DNA of 64,000 nt from assembly GCF_000427885.1 (NCBI RefSeq), contig NZ_ATYW01000014.1, positions 1-64,000 of the forward strand, read 5' to 3'. The notes under the pieces are model-generated. The model was not told the origin of the DNA. It did no database searches and saw nothing but the letters and a program-made list of their open reading frames with translations. Numbering within the stretch: position 1 is the stretch's first letter; every line of letters begins with the position of its first letter. A program made the position numbers and the translations under genes. This DNA comes from Glycomyces tenuis DSM 44171 (GTDB taxonomy: Bacteria; Actinomycetota; Actinomycetes; Mycobacteriales; Micromonosporaceae). Positions 37,762 to 49,472 of this stretch are shown in pieces.

Positions 37762-39441
37762 ATGTCAGGCGCGTTCGGGCGGATGCCCATTGGAGCGACT
37801 CGTCGCGAGTTCATCGGTGTCTCGATCGCCGCGTCCAGCATGGTCGCGCTCGCGGCGTGCAGCAGTGACGACGGCAGCGAGGTGGACATCGACGAGCAGT
37901 CGAAGGGAGCGATGGACGACTTCGCCGCGGACACGCAGTTCACCGCGACGGAGCCGTTCACCCTCTCGCTGCTGTGGACGGAGTGGCCCGAACTCCCGAT
38001 CAAGGACTCGTGGACGTTCTTCGACGAGGTGGAGCAGCGCACGAACGTGAAGTTCGAGCTCACGACCATCCCGTTCAGCGACGCGGTGGAGAAGCGAAGC
38101 CTCCTGATCAGCGCGGGGGACGCGCCCCAGGTCATCCCGCTGATCTACACGGGCGACGAGACCTCGTTCGTCTCCTCGGGCGCGATCCTCCCGATCAGCG
38201 ACTATGTCGAGCACATGCCGAACTTCCAGAAGTACGTGGAGGAGTGGGACCTCGCGGACATGGTCGACAACCTGAAGCAGGCCGACGGCAAGTACTACAT
38301 GCTGCCCGGCCTCCAAGAGGTCTCGGTGCCGGTCTTCACGCTGATCATCCGCAAGGACGTCTTCGAATCCGTCGCCGGAGGCATTCCCGAGACCTGGGAC
38401 GAGATGCGCGAGGCCCTGGTCAAGATCAAAGCGGAGTACCCCGACTCCACGCCCCTCGCCGACGGGTTCGAGGCGCAGTCGATGCTGAACTACGCCTCGC
38501 ACGCGTGGGGGGCGCGGGCCGGATGGGGCTTCGGACCCGGCATGGTCGACGACGGCGGCGGCAAGCTCGAGTACACCGCCGTCACCGAGGGCTACAAGCA
38601 GATGGTCGAGTACTTCCGCGGCCTCGTGGCGGACGGCCTGCTCGACACCGACTCGCTCACGGCGGCGAACGACGGCAGTGGCGGCGGGAGCGTGGCGGAG
38701 AAGTTCGCGAACGAGACCGTGTTCGCGGCATCCGGATCGAACGGGACGGCGATCGAGTTCGCGCAGGCCCTGAACGAGACGGTCGGCGAGGGCAACTACG
38801 AGGTCCTCCAGATCGCTCCGCCCGGCGGCCCGGCCGGCCAGGTGGTCGAACCGCGCAACTTCTGGAACGGGTTCATGCTCAACTCCGAGATCACCGAATC
38901 CGAGCATTTCCTCGCGACACTCCAGTTCCTCGACTGGCTCTACTACAACCCCGAGGCCCGCGAGCTGCTCCGGTGGGGCGTGCTCGACGAGACGTACACG
39001 AAGGACGCCGACGGCAAGATCGAACTCAAACCGGAGTACTCCCTCAACGCCTTCAACATCAACCCGGACGGGGAGACGGACATCCAGGAGGATCTCGGCT
39101 GGTCGAACTCCGTGTTCGCCGACTCGACCGAGTCGCGCGCCCTCAAGGAGTCGTACAACCCGTCGGAGTTCGTGGCGTACATCGACGCCGTGCTCTCCAC
39201 CCGCACGCCGCGCGACCCCTATCCGCCGGCGCCGCTCGACGAGCTGGAGCTCGAGCAGTCGTCGCTCCTCGCCACGCCGCTCAAGGACACGGTCGACACG
39301 AACACGTTGAAGTTCATCACCGGCGACCGCGACATCGCCGAATGGGACGACTACGTGGCCGAGCTCGAAGCCCAGGGCCTCGCGGAATACGTCGACCTCA
39401 TGAACGCCGCTCGCGACCGCTTCGAGGAGGAGAACTCCTGA
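37762..39441 (+). CDS. Large Tat-type sugar-binding lipoprotein of ABC transporter
   Basis: Protein of 559 aa; ATG with AAGGAGGAG upstream. The signal combines twin arginines (ATRREFIG) with a lipobox VALAAC (Cys33), so a folded protein may be exported and then lipidated. The mature part is the large cluster of solute-binding proteins found with LplB/LplC-type permeases: WTEWPELPIKDSWTFFDEVE, FEQ-like acid patches, PNFQKYVEEWD and NFWNGFMLNSE. It should bind a long oligosaccharide, here probably xylo- or arabinoxylo-oligosaccharide given the GH10, GH62 and operator context. The two permeases follow. Confidence 0.88.
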   Translation: MSGAFGRMPIGATRREFIGVSIAASSMVALAACSSDDGSEVDIDEQSKGAMDDFAADTQFTATEPFTLSLLWTEWPELPIKDSWTFFDEVEQRTNVKFELTTIPFSDAVEKRSLLISAGDAPQVIPLIYTGDETSFVSSGAILPISDYVEHMPNFQKYVEEWDLADMVDNLKQADGKYYMLPGLQEVSVPVFTLIIRKDVFESVAGGIPETWDEMREALVKIKAEYPDSTPLADGFEAQSMLNYASHAWGARAGWGFGPGMVDDGGGKLEYTAVTEGYKQMVEYFRGLVADGLLDTDSLTAANDGSGGGSVAEKFANETVFAASGSNGTAIEFAQALNETVGEGNYEVLQIAPPGGPAGQVVEPRNFWNGFMLNSEITESEHFLATLQFLDWLYYNPEARELLRWGVLDETYTKDADGKIELKPEYSLNAFNINPDGETDIQEDLGWSNSVFADSTESRALKESYNPSEFVAYIDAVLSTRTPRDPYPPAPLDELELEQSSLLATPLKDTVDTNTLKFITGDRDIAEWDDYVAELEAQGLAEYVDLMNAARDRFEEENS

Positions 39442-39488
39442 TCCGCCTGTCGGGGCGCCGCCCCCGACGCGGACGGGAGGGAGTGCAC

Positions 39489-40523
39489 ATGCCCCTCACG
39501 CAAGACGAGCAGTCCCCGTGGCGGACGACCCTCGAATCGCCCGATGACGCCGCATCCGACAGGCCCGTGAGCAGCCCTGCGACGACGCAGCCCGGCCCGC
39601 GCCGGCTGTCGAAGCGGAAGCGGAAGACCTGGCGAGAGGCGTTCCGACGAGACTGGCAGCTCTACAGTCTCGCCCTGCTGCCCCTGATCTTCCTCGCGAT
39701 CTTCAAGTACGGTCCCATGATCGGAAACGTCATCGCGTTCCGGAGGTTCCGCCCCGGCGGGAACATCTTCGGCGACGAGTGGGTCGGCCTCCGATACATC
39801 GAGCTGTTCATCAACGACCCGACGTTCTGGCACGTGTTCGCGAACACGGCGATCCTGGGCGGACTGACCCTCGTGGTCGGCTTCCCGCTCCCCATCGTGC
39901 TCGCGCTCATGCTGAACGAGGTGCGGAAGAAGTACTTCAAGAAGATCGTGCAGTCGATCTCCTACCTGCCGCACTTCCTCTCGGTCGTCATCGTCGTCGG
40001 CATGCTCATGCAGCTCCTGTCGTTGCAGGGGACGGTCAACCAGATCATCGCCGCGTTCGGCGGCGAGGGCATCCCGTTCCTGCAGCGGCCCGAGTGGTTC
40101 CGCGCCGTCTACGTCGGATCCGAAGTGTGGCAGACCGTCGGCTGGGGGACCATCCTCTACCTGGCGGCGCTCACCACGGTCGACGACTCCCTGTACGAGG
40201 CGGCGAGGATCGACGGGGCGGGCCGGTGGCGCCAGACCTGGCACGTCACGATCCCCGGCATCCGCCCGATGATGATCACGCTCCTGATCCTCAACATCGG
40301 GACGTTCCTCAACGTCGGCTTCGAGAAGGTGCTGCTGCTGTACAACCCGCTGACGTACGAGACGGCCGACGTCATCTCGACGTACCTCTACCGGGTCGGC
40401 CTCGTGTCGAACAATCTCAGTTATGCGGCGGCGATCGGCCTGTTCCAGGCGCTGATCGGCCTCGTGATGGTGCTTTCCGCGAACCTGATCTCGCGGCGGA
40501 TGGTGGGGACGAGCCTGTGGTGA
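39489..40523 (+). CDS. Sugar ABC transporter permease (LplB/YtcP-partner type)
   Basis: Protein of 344 aa. ATG preceded by GGGAGGGAG. A hydrophilic tail of about 55 residues rich in Lys/Arg leads to six membrane segments. The motif FKYGPMIGNVIAFRRFRPGGNIF and the EAA loop (DDSLYEAARIDGAGRWRQTWHVTIPGI) are characteristic of the LplB group, the permeases that pair with large binding proteins. It works as a heterodimer with the product of the next gene. Confidence 0.9.
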   Translation: MPLTQDEQSPWRTTLESPDDAASDRPVSSPATTQPGPRRLSKRKRKTWREAFRRDWQLYSLALLPLIFLAIFKYGPMIGNVIAFRRFRPGGNIFGDEWVGLRYIELFINDPTFWHVFANTAILGGLTLVVGFPLPIVLALMLNEVRKKYFKKIVQSISYLPHFLSVVIVVGMLMQLLSLQGTVNQIIAAFGGEGIPFLQRPEWFRAVYVGSEVWQTVGWGTILYLAALTTVDDSLYEAARIDGAGRWRQTWHVTIPGIRPMMITLLILNIGTFLNVGFEKVLLLYNPLTYETADVISTYLYRVGLVSNNLSYAAAIGLFQALIGLVMVLSANLISRRMVGTSLW

Positions 40524-41452
40524 ACGATGTGATCTCGAAGAGCGAGGCGAAGCCGGCGGGCGGGAGGCCGCGGCGGACGAAGGAGTCGACCGGCGTGCGC
40601 GCCTTCGGCGCCGTCAACGCGACCCTGCTGGTCCTCCTGTGCGTGCTCATGCTGTACCCGTTCATCACGGTCCTCGCCCAGTCGTTCAGCTCGGCGGGAG
40701 CGATCAACGCTGGCAAGGTGAGCTTCTGGCCCGTCGGCTTCAACGTCGACACCTACGCCGCCGTGATGTCCGACGGCACGTTCTGGCGCAACTACGGCAA
40801 CACCGTGCTCTACACCGCGGTCGGGACGACGATCGCCATGGTCCTCACCACGACCTACGCGTACGTCCTGTCGAAGAAGCACCTCAAGGGCCGGAACGTC
40901 CTCATCGGAATCGCCGTGTTCACGATGTTCTTCAACGGCGGCCTCGTGCCGAACTACGTCCTCATCTCGTCGCTCGGGATGAAGAACACCATGTGGGCGA
41001 TCGTGCTTCCCAATGCGATCTCGGTGTTCAACCTCCTGGTCATGAAGTCGTTCTTCGAGAACCTGCCGAAGGACCTCGAGGAGGCCGCGCAGATCGACGG
41101 ACTCGGCTGGTACGGCATCTTCGGGCGGATCGTGCTGCCCCTGTCGAAGGCGGTCATCGCCACGATGGTGCTCTTCTACTCGGTCCAGTACTGGAACGAC
41201 TGGTTCGCCGCGTTCCTCTACCTCGACAAGAGCGAGCTGTTCCCCGTCACGCTGTTCCTGAGGAACCTCATCGCGGGGGCCTCCACCACGGCCTCCGAAG
41301 GCGCGGCGGCCGCGGGGACGACGACCGCGCTGGTCTCCACGAACATCCAGGCGGTGACGATGGTCCTCACCGTCATCCCCATCCTGTGCGTCTACCCCTT
41401 CGTGCAGCGCTACTTCGTGTCGGGCGTCATGCTGGGATCGGTCAAGGGATGA
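40520..41452 (+). CDS. Sugar ABC transporter permease (LplC/YtcP type)
   Basis: Protein of 310 aa with a GTG start in a GTGA overlap with the preceding stop. It has six membrane segments, the EAA loop (KDLEEAAQIDGLGWYGIFGRIVLPL) and the ending YFVSGVMLGSVKG of the LplC group. Residues around 255-270 hold an Ala/Gly/Thr-rich loop (ASTTASEGAAAAGTTT), longer than in relatives. With the LplB-like protein it forms the channel; the ATPase is not encoded nearby. Confidence 0.9.
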   Translation: MNDVISKSEAKPAGGRPRRTKESTGVRAFGAVNATLLVLLCVLMLYPFITVLAQSFSSAGAINAGKVSFWPVGFNVDTYAAVMSDGTFWRNYGNTVLYTAVGTTIAMVLTTTYAYVLSKKHLKGRNVLIGIAVFTMFFNGGLVPNYVLISSLGMKNTMWAIVLPNAISVFNLLVMKSFFENLPKDLEEAAQIDGLGWYGIFGRIVLPLSKAVIATMVLFYSVQYWNDWFAAFLYLDKSELFPVTLFLRNLIAGASTTASEGAAAAGTTTALVSTNIQAVTMVLTVIPILCVYPFVQRYFVSGVMLGSVKG

Positions 41453-42150
41453 CGGGGACCGGCATGAACACGACACCCGCCGACGAGATCGGCTCGGGCC
41501 CGCTCTCCCGCTTGGCCGCGGCGGTCTACCGGCATCTCGTTCTCGGAGTGTTCCTCGCGGTCTGCGGCCTGCCGACCCTGCTGCTCTGGATCCTGCTGTC
41601 TCCCGAGCCCTCGAACGTCGCGCTCTTCGTCGGCGCGCTCCTGCCCGCCGCGCCCGCGCTCTCGGCGGCGTTGTACGCGCAGCGGGCATGGTCGACCGAG
41701 CCGGACCTGAGCCCGGCGCGGCCGCTGCTCCGCGGGCTGCGGCTGAACCTGCGGGACACGCTTTCCTGGTGGGTCCCCGTGCTCGCGTGCACGACGGTGC
41801 TCGCCGTGAACGTCCTCTTCGCCGATCGGGTCGCCGGAGGCGAGATCCTGCGGCCCGTGTGCGTCGTGCTCATGGTGGTGCTCGCCGTGTGGTCGGGACA
41901 CCTGCTCGTGGTGACCTCCTTCTTCTCCTTCCGCGCCCGGGACGTGCTCCGCGTGGGGGCGGCCGAGTTCTTCCTCTCCTGGAAGTCGTCCCTCGGCATC
42001 CTCTCGCTCCTCGTCGTGGCGACGGCCACCGTGGTCCTGAGCTCCGAGGCGCTGCTGCTCCTCCTGGGATGGGCGTTCGCCGCCGCGCTGTGGCTGGTCG
42101 TCCGGCCGGTCATCGCTGACATCACCGAACGATTCACGATTCACGACTGA
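41449..42150 (+). CDS. DUF624 (YesL-like) membrane protein
   Basis: Protein of 233 aa starting in an ATGA overlap with the permease gene; a second ATG at 41464 is possible. Five or six hydrophobic segments, with short loops, and the early phrase LVLGVFLAVCGLPTLLLW identify the DUF624/YesL family. In firmicutes and actinobacteria these proteins are encoded with LplB/LplC transporters and GH genes; their function is unknown. Translational coupling here suggests a role at the transporter, perhaps in assembly or control. It is the fourth gene of the operon. Confidence 0.75.
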   Translation: MTGTGMNTTPADEIGSGPLSRLAAAVYRHLVLGVFLAVCGLPTLLLWILLSPEPSNVALFVGALLPAAPALSAALYAQRAWSTEPDLSPARPLLRGLRLNLRDTLSWWVPVLACTTVLAVNVLFADRVAGGEILRPVCVVLMVVLAVWSGHLLVVTSFFSFRARDVLRVGAAEFFLSWKSSLGILSLLVVATATVVLSSEALLLLLGWAFAAALWLVVRPVIADITERFTIHD

Positions 42151-42190
42151 CGTCGACGGCGTTCGAGGCTTGCGACGTTAGACTTTCGCG

Positions 42191-43249
42191 ATGGCCCCCA
42201 TTGACGCAAGCGCTTCCCAAGGCGACGCTCCGCAAGGCGAACCCCTCACCATCGCGCAGATCGCCGAACTCGCCGGGGTCTCGACGGCCACGGTCTCCAA
42301 AGTGGTGAACGGGCGCGTCGACGTCGCACTCGAGACCAGGGGGCTGATCGAGGAGCTCATCCGCCGCCACGGCTATCGGAGGCAGAAGCGCCCCAGCAAA
42401 CCGACGGCGCTGCTCGAAGTGGTCTTCCATGAGCTGCGCGGCCTGTACGGCATCGAGATCCTCAACGGCGTCCACCCGGTGGCGCGGCAGCACGGTCTCG
42501 GCGTCGTGGTCTCCGAGCTGGAGGGCCGGCACACGCCCGGACGGGGATGGGTCGAGGAGGTGCTGGCCCGTCGGCCGACCGGCGTGCTCTCGGTGTTCGC
42601 CGGGCCGACCGTCGACCAGAGCGAGCAGCTGGACAGCCGCGGGATACCGCTCGTGTTCGTCGATCCCACCGGCGAGCCGAGCCACCGCTTTCCCTCGGTG
42701 GGCGCGAGCAACTGGAACGGCGGACTCGCCGCCACGCGGCACCTGCTCGAACTCGGCCACCGCCGCATCGCCGTGATCACCGGTCCTGAGCACATGATCG
42801 CCAGTCGCGCCCGACTGGACGGCTACCGGGCAGCCATGGACCTGGTCGGCGTTCCCGTCGATCCGGGCCTGATGCGCGTCGGCGATTTCGAGATCGCGAG
42901 CGGGCGGGAGCTGGCCCGCGAGCTGCTGCGCCTGAGCGAGCCGCCGACGGCGGTGTTCGCCTGCAACGACGGCATGGCCCTCGGGGTGTACCAGGCCGCG
43001 ACCGAGGCGGGGCTGCGCATCCCCGACGACCTCAGCGTCGTCGGCTTCGACGACCTGCCGCTGGCCGAATGGCACATTCCTCCGCTCACCACCGTCCGCC
43101 AGCCGCTCCACGAGATGGCCGCCGCGGCCGCGAACATGGTCGTCGCCGTCGCCGAGGGAAAGGCATTGCACCGGCACCGCGTCGAACTGTCCACTGAACT
43201 GATCGAGCGCGCCAGCACGGCCCCGCCTCGCCGGACGGCGTTCCGGTAG
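42191..43249 (+). CDS. LacI family regulator, candidate repressor of xylan genes
   Basis: Protein of 352 aa. Residues about 19-42 are the LacI HTH with hinge (LTIAQIAELAGVSTATVSKVVNGR), followed by a sugar-binding fold: GPTVDQSEQL, PSVGASNWNGGLAATRHLLELGHRRIAVI, FACNDGMALGV and SVVGFDDLPLAEW. It starts 40 bases after the DUF624 gene. The family, the location between the transporter and the GH10/GH62 operon, and the identical CGAAAATTTCG elements upstream of both make it the likely repressor that leaves DNA when xylobiose or a similar sugar binds. The same family contains the streptomycete XlnR/BxlR type regulators. Confidence 0.9.
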   Translation: MAPIDASASQGDAPQGEPLTIAQIAELAGVSTATVSKVVNGRVDVALETRGLIEELIRRHGYRRQKRPSKPTALLEVVFHELRGLYGIEILNGVHPVARQHGLGVVVSELEGRHTPGRGWVEEVLARRPTGVLSVFAGPTVDQSEQLDSRGIPLVFVDPTGEPSHRFPSVGASNWNGGLAATRHLLELGHRRIAVITGPEHMIASRARLDGYRAAMDLVGVPVDPGLMRVGDFEIASGRELARELLRLSEPPTAVFACNDGMALGVYQAATEAGLRIPDDLSVVGFDDLPLAEWHIPPLTTVRQPLHEMAAAAANMVVAVAEGKALHRHRVELSTELIERASTAPPRRTAFR

Positions 43250-43410
43250 ACGGCGTGGCCGTGGCCGTCGGCGGGGTGCCGCCGACCGGTGCGGCGGCCC
43301 GGCAGGGCCCGCTCGCAATAGTCGAAGTACGCCGCGTTTCCCGGGGAGAGGCGGTGGTCGGCACGGACGTCGCAGAGCAGCCGGACGACGACGATGAAGC
43401 GCAGGGAAAG

Positions 43411-43456
43411 GCTCACCGGCGGCCGAGGTCGGTGCGGTTCGCGGCCGCCGGTGAGC
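43411..43456. terminator. Bidirectional hairpin terminator between LacI and GH10 genes
   Basis: Perfect 15-bp arms (43411-43425 and 43442-43456) around a 16-base loop lie between the converging lacI-type and GH10 genes. There is no T-tract. The rest of the 43250-43482 gap contains no gene. Confidence 0.8.
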
Positions 43457-43482
43457 GCGCTGCCCGGCGGGTGCCGCCGCCT

Positions 43483-45475
<1,993 letters not shown>

Positions 45476-45564
45476 GTGTGGCTCCTTTGCGGATATCGGG
45501 GTGGGAGGCGGCCGACGGGCGTCCGGCTCGCGGCCGCCTCCCTGGGACGGGTCGGCGGTCGGTC

Positions 45565-46650
45565 TCAGCAGGCGGGGCCGGTCATGTCGGCCAGCCCGAG
45601 CCGGTACGGCAGTTGTGAGTAGTCGCCGCCGGCCGAGGGGTCCACGCCCTGGTAGAGCAGCTGCAAGTTGCACGGGTCGATGGTCATGGTCTGGTCGTGG
45701 CCGGAGCGGATGAGTTCGCCGTGGCTGATGTCCTGGGTCCATGCGCCGCCGGGGAAGGAGACGTTGCCGGCCCGGGCGAACGGGTTCGCCTCGGTGTCGG
45801 CCAGGGGCTGCCACTGGCCGTTCAGGCCCTGGGAGGTGAACGACCGGTACCAGCGCCGCCCGTCGGAGCCGATGGCCTCCATGATGAGCAGGTAGGTGTC
45901 GCTCTCGCCGACCCGGTAGACCGCTTCGCCCTCGAACAGGTTGTTCTTGGTGTCCTGGAGGACGATCTGGGTGTTGTCGAAGCCGCCCGGGAACTCGCCC
46001 ACGCTGGTCTCGGCCCGGTAGAGGTGGCCGTTGTCGTCGGCGGAGAACAGGTAGCACATCGCGTCGTCGCAGACGACCCAGTAGTCGAGCCAGTGGCCGT
46101 CGCCGATGTTGTCCTCGACGATGTCGGGCATGGAGTCCTGGAAGTTCCTCGGCGCCGACCAACTGTGCGGGTCCGAGATGTCGGTCGTGGTCGAGTAGGA
46201 GGGCAGGCCGGTCTGGTAGACCAGGTACCACAGCCCTTCCGGTTCGAAGTAGAACACGTGCGGCGCCGCCGCGTAGCGCGAGCCGATGTTCGGGTTGGTG
46301 TCCAGGAAGGTGTGCGGGGCGCTGGATGCCTGCGACCAGTCGGAGAAGCTCGTGTACGCCAGGCTCCAGGCGCCGGCGGTGTTCGCGGTCGTGAAGAACA
46401 CGTGCCACTGGCCGTCGTAGTGCACGACCGTGGGGTCCTTGGTCGAGACGACGTCGTGGCCGCCGTCGGGCTTCGGTCCGATCAGTGCGCCGCTGGATTC
46501 CCACTGGAAGCTCGACGGGAGCTCGTCGGCCTGCGCCGGGGAGGCCGGCGGCTCGGCGGTGGCGGTGAGCGACGCCGCGGCGAACGCGCCGGCCAGCGCG
46601 ACCGCGACCACCGCGATCCGCGATCGTGTCTTGAAAATCCTCTTCATCAT
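45565..46650 (-). CDS. Secreted GH62 alpha-L-arabinofuranosidase
   Basis: Protein of 361 aa. A signal peptide ends around ATAEP; the rest is a single GH62 five-bladed propeller: SSFQWESSGALIGPKPD, DVVSTKDPTVVHYDGQWHVFFTT (base Asp in TKDPT), NFQDSMPDIVEDNIGDGHWLDYWV, and the acid Glu in NLFEGEAVYRVG. GH62 enzymes take single arabinose groups from arabinoxylan and clear the way for GH10. No binding module is attached. ATG has GAAAGGCGG upstream. First gene of the operon with the esterase and GH10, under a strong promoter with a LacI-type operator. Confidence 0.94.
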   Translation of the reverse strand: MMKRIFKTRSRIAVVAVALAGAFAAASLTATAEPPASPAQADELPSSFQWESSGALIGPKPDGGHDVVSTKDPTVVHYDGQWHVFFTTANTAGAWSLAYTSFSDWSQASSAPHTFLDTNPNIGSRYAAAPHVFYFEPEGLWYLVYQTGLPSYSTTTDISDPHSWSAPRNFQDSMPDIVEDNIGDGHWLDYWVVCDDAMCYLFSADDNGHLYRAETSVGEFPGGFDNTQIVLQDTKNNLFEGEAVYRVGESDTYLLIMEAIGSDGRRWYRSFTSQGLNGQWQPLADTEANPFARAGNVSFPGGAWTQDISHGELIRSGHDQTMTIDPCNLQLLYQGVDPSAGGDYSQLPYRLGLADMTGPAC

Positions 46651-46832
46651 CCGCCTTTCAGCTTGGGGGACCGAGCGAAGTTATCGTTCACAACCTGACG
46701 GCTGCGAGCGCTCTTCGCGCTGTCCGCCAGGGGTGAATGCTCGGATGGGGAACATGAACTCGAATATATGAATATCTACGCATGCGGGCGGTTGCTCGGC
46801 TCCGCCCTTGCCGAAACTTACGGAGCTTGTTC

Positions 46833-46880
46833 CGAAAATTTCGATCCTCAGACTATAGATATGGATCGATATGCTGTCAA
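46833..46880 (-). promoter_or_regulatory. Strong promoter with LacI-type operator for the GH62-esterase-GH10 operon
   Basis: Minus strand: TTGACA (46880-46875), exactly 17 bases, TATAGT (46857-46852). The palindrome CGAAAATTTCG (46833-46843) begins nine bases downstream of the -10, over the expected start of transcription, a classic place for repression. The leader to the GH62 start would be about 195 bases. The remaining 46651-46832 and 46881-47158 bases contain no gene I can support. Confidence 0.85.
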
Positions 46881-47158
46881 GGCCCCCGAAAGGGGCGATC
46901 ACGTTCATTTCAGCGGTCCATGCCCCGCCGCCGGCCTCGCGATGAGTTCGACAGGCTGGAGACGGTCGCCGACCGACCGAAGCCGAGACGAGTCTCGCTC
47001 AAGCCGAACGCCGGCGCGGGTCGTCTGGAGCCCCGGCCCAGCGCCGCCCGGTCAGTCGGCCTGGGCCGGTATCGCCGTGCGCGGCGCCGAGCGCCGCCGC
47101 ATCCGGTGCCGTGTCGGCTTGGGCACCGCCGGCGGGATGCCGTGCGCGCCGGTGGAGG

Positions 47159-48199
47159 TCATGGCTGCGAGCGCATTGCCAGGCATCGGCGCACTTCTCG
47201 CATGCGGTAGGCGATGTGGTCGGCGGTGTCGAGCTCGGCACTGCCGTTGCTGTGCGCGAGGCCGGATGCCCAGAGGCAGTGGGCGGCGTGGCGGGCGGCC
47301 ATGAGCACCGGCAGGTGCGCCTCGAACGCGATCGGCAGGGCGCGGACGGATCGGTACCCCTGGAGGAAGGCGGTTCGCAGCTGCCCGAAATGCCGGTAGT
47401 CGCTGAGGTTGCCCATGATCGGGGCGAGGTCGTACAGGAAGTGGCCCCAGCCGCAGTCGTCGAAGTCGATCACGCCCGCACTCCAGCCGCTCCCGGTGCG
47501 GACGGTGTGGCAGTTGCCGAGGATGAAGTCGTAGTGGATGAGCCCGAACGTCTCACGGTCGCGGCCGAGGGTCTCGAAGACCTCGGCGGTCAGCTCCGCT
47601 GTGGTGGCGAAGGCCGATCGGTCCTCTCTGGTGAGGAATTCGTGGAAAGGGCCGGGGCGGTAAGGAGAGTGTTCGGTGAACATGGCCTGAGCATCCCAAG
47701 TGGGCAGTTGGAATCCGTCCGGCGGCGCGAAGGACTCGGCGGCCCGGTGGAGGTGCGCGAGAACGCGGCCGAGCCGATGCACCCCGCGCGGTCCCAGACC
47801 GGTGCCGGGGCGGCGCACCTGTCCGTCGACCCAGGTGAGCAGGTCGCAGTGGACCTGTTGCGACGCGTTCCCGCCGGGATCGGGCAGTGTGACGGTCACC
47901 GTCAGCGCATCGTTCGCGGCCCGGAACGGCCTTGGGATCCGGATGCCGACCTCGGCCAGGGGCCGGTGCACGGCCTCGAGGAAGACCAGTTCGGCCAGGG
48001 TGTGCTCGGGACGCCGGTAGCGGGGCCGGTGCAGCCGCAGCACCAGTCGCTTCCGCTTGGCGGCCGTCACGGCGAAGACGGCGTTGTTGAGCATCCGGAT
48101 CGGCTCGGCCGTGACCGGTGCCGGCAGGTCGTAGCGCGTCAAGGCCGCATCGGCCGCGGCGCGGGCGGCATCGGCGTAGGACTGGCCGTCAGGGGGCAA
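47159..48199 (-). CDS. APH-family phosphotransferase (homoserine/choline kinase-like)
   Basis: Protein of 346 aa. The kinase-like fold shows MLNNAVFAVTAAKRKRLVLRLHRP for ATP binding, the catalytic loop FGLIHYDFILGNCHT, and the metal site VIDFDDCGWGHFLYDLA, both canonical for APH/choline kinase relatives. The pattern HYDFxxGN and FDDCGWG is common in a subgroup annotated as homoserine kinase type II-like. The substrate cannot be named. It stands alone upstream of the regulatory gap of the GH62 operon, on the same strand. Confidence 0.87.
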   Translation of the reverse strand: MPPDGQSYADAARAAADAALTRYDLPAPVTAEPIRMLNNAVFAVTAAKRKRLVLRLHRPRYRRPEHTLAELVFLEAVHRPLAEVGIRIPRPFRAANDALTVTVTLPDPGGNASQQVHCDLLTWVDGQVRRPGTGLGPRGVHRLGRVLAHLHRAAESFAPPDGFQLPTWDAQAMFTEHSPYRPGPFHEFLTREDRSAFATTAELTAEVFETLGRDRETFGLIHYDFILGNCHTVRTGSGWSAGVIDFDDCGWGHFLYDLAPIMGNLSDYRHFGQLRTAFLQGYRSVRALPIAFEAHLPVLMAARHAAHCLWASGLAHSNGSAELDTADHIAYRMREVRRCLAMRSQP

Positions 48200-48404
48200 G
48201 GCGGCTCCTTCGGTGCGGCACCGGCCGGTGCCGGTGGACCCGTGTCATCACAGCAGACTTCCCCCACCGCGGCAACCGGGTATCGACCCCGACGCCGGTA
48301 CTCGTACGCCGAGGGCCGCCACTCAGGACTGCGGGGTGTCAGCACGTCCCCGGCTCGGGCGATGCGCCCGGCCTCCCGGGGCCGGAGCGGGCGTGCCCGC
48401 GCGG

Positions 48405-49268
48405 CTATGCGGCTTCGGCGAGGACATCGGCGATCATCCGGTGGCCCTGCGCTTCGAAGTCCTGGTCGCCGACTCGGTAGGACCAGCACGCCGTGCCGAT
48501 CGCGGCGCGGGCACGCCCGCGGAACCAGGCATCGGGCTCGCGCGGGTCCATGCCGTAGCCGGACAGGAACGCCTCCTCCGCGCCGGGGTGCCAGGCGAAC
48601 TCCTGGACGGCCAGGCGCTCGAAGTCCGCGGCCGCCGGTCGCAGGCCCGCGCGCCCCAGGTCGATCACCCGCAGGACCCCATCGTCGTGAAGCCAATTTC
48701 GGCCTTGCCAGTCGCCATGCGTCGGAACACATGTGACGGCGGTCGACGGCCAGGACCGGACCATGGCCGCCAGCTCGTCGGCGAGCTCCGGCGCGATCCG
48801 ATGCGGTCCGTCCAGCCACGCCAGCGCTTTGGCGTTCATCCGCGACTCGTAGTCGGAGTCCTCGACCGCCACCTGCGAGTGGTAGGCGCGCAGCAGCTCA
48901 CCGGCCTGCACGTAGGTGTCCGTCTCGGCGGCCGCCGCCGTTCCCTGGACCAGAGCGCCGGGCAGGTATTCCGTCACCAGGATCTCGGCGTCGACATCGG
49001 CGTGCAGCATCCGGGCGGCCCGGCCGCGTCGAACCCACGGCCCGGTCCACTCGCGATGCGCACGGATCTCCCGTTCGGTGTGATGGTCCGAAGTGCGGCC
49101 CGCCTTGACGACGACGAGCTGCTCGCCCGCCCTTGCTCGGAGTACTGCGGTTTCGGCGGACTTCCAGCTCATGTCGGCTTCGATCTCGATACCGGGCAGC
49201 CAGGCTTCGATCAGTTCGCGCTGTCGAGGAGCGAGCGCGCTCAATGGATGGGTCACCGAGGCGAGCAT
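48405..49268 (-). CDS. APH-family phosphotransferase
   Basis: Protein of 287 aa from the ATG at LASVTHPL. N-lobe strands VLRARAGEQLVVVKAGRT, catalytic loop VPTHGDWQGRNWL (HGDxxxxN), and metal segment LRVIDLGRAGLRPAAADF identify the family; the IDLGR reading, instead of IDFG/IDWE, retains the Asp. Sequence is clearly different from the other three APH-like proteins of the window. Function unknown, perhaps self-resistance or small-molecule phosphorylation. 204 bases separate it from the preceding gene, with no recognisable gene between. Confidence 0.85.
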   Translation of the reverse strand: MLASVTHPLSALAPRQRELIEAWLPGIEIEADMSWKSAETAVLRARAGEQLVVVKAGRTSDHHTEREIRAHREWTGPWVRRGRAARMLHADVDAEILVTEYLPGALVQGTAAAAETDTYVQAGELLRAYHSQVAVEDSDYESRMNAKALAWLDGPHRIAPELADELAAMVRSWPSTAVTCVPTHGDWQGRNWLHDDGVLRVIDLGRAGLRPAAADFERLAVQEFAWHPGAEEAFLSGYGMDPREPDAWFRGRARAAIGTACWSYRVGDQDFEAQGHRMIADVLAEAA

Positions 49269-49472
49269 AGTGCTCGACGGTGGCGGCCGGTTCGGCCCGC
49301 GGTTCACCGAGCGGATCGACGGCAGGCGGCGCCGGCCGATGGCCCCGGTGCCCGGCTCGACGCGCTTCTTGCGGGCCGCGGGATGCCGAAGCGGCCACGG
49401 TGGCGCAGGCGGGCCGTCGTCCAGCGCGTGTGCCTGGAGACCGACCGGTGCGCCGCCTTCGCGCGACGGGCC

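Noticed and set aside
43250-43482. Possible small gene between LacI and GH10 genes
   Set aside because: No ribosome site or recognisable product; the segment is explained by the hairpin terminator.
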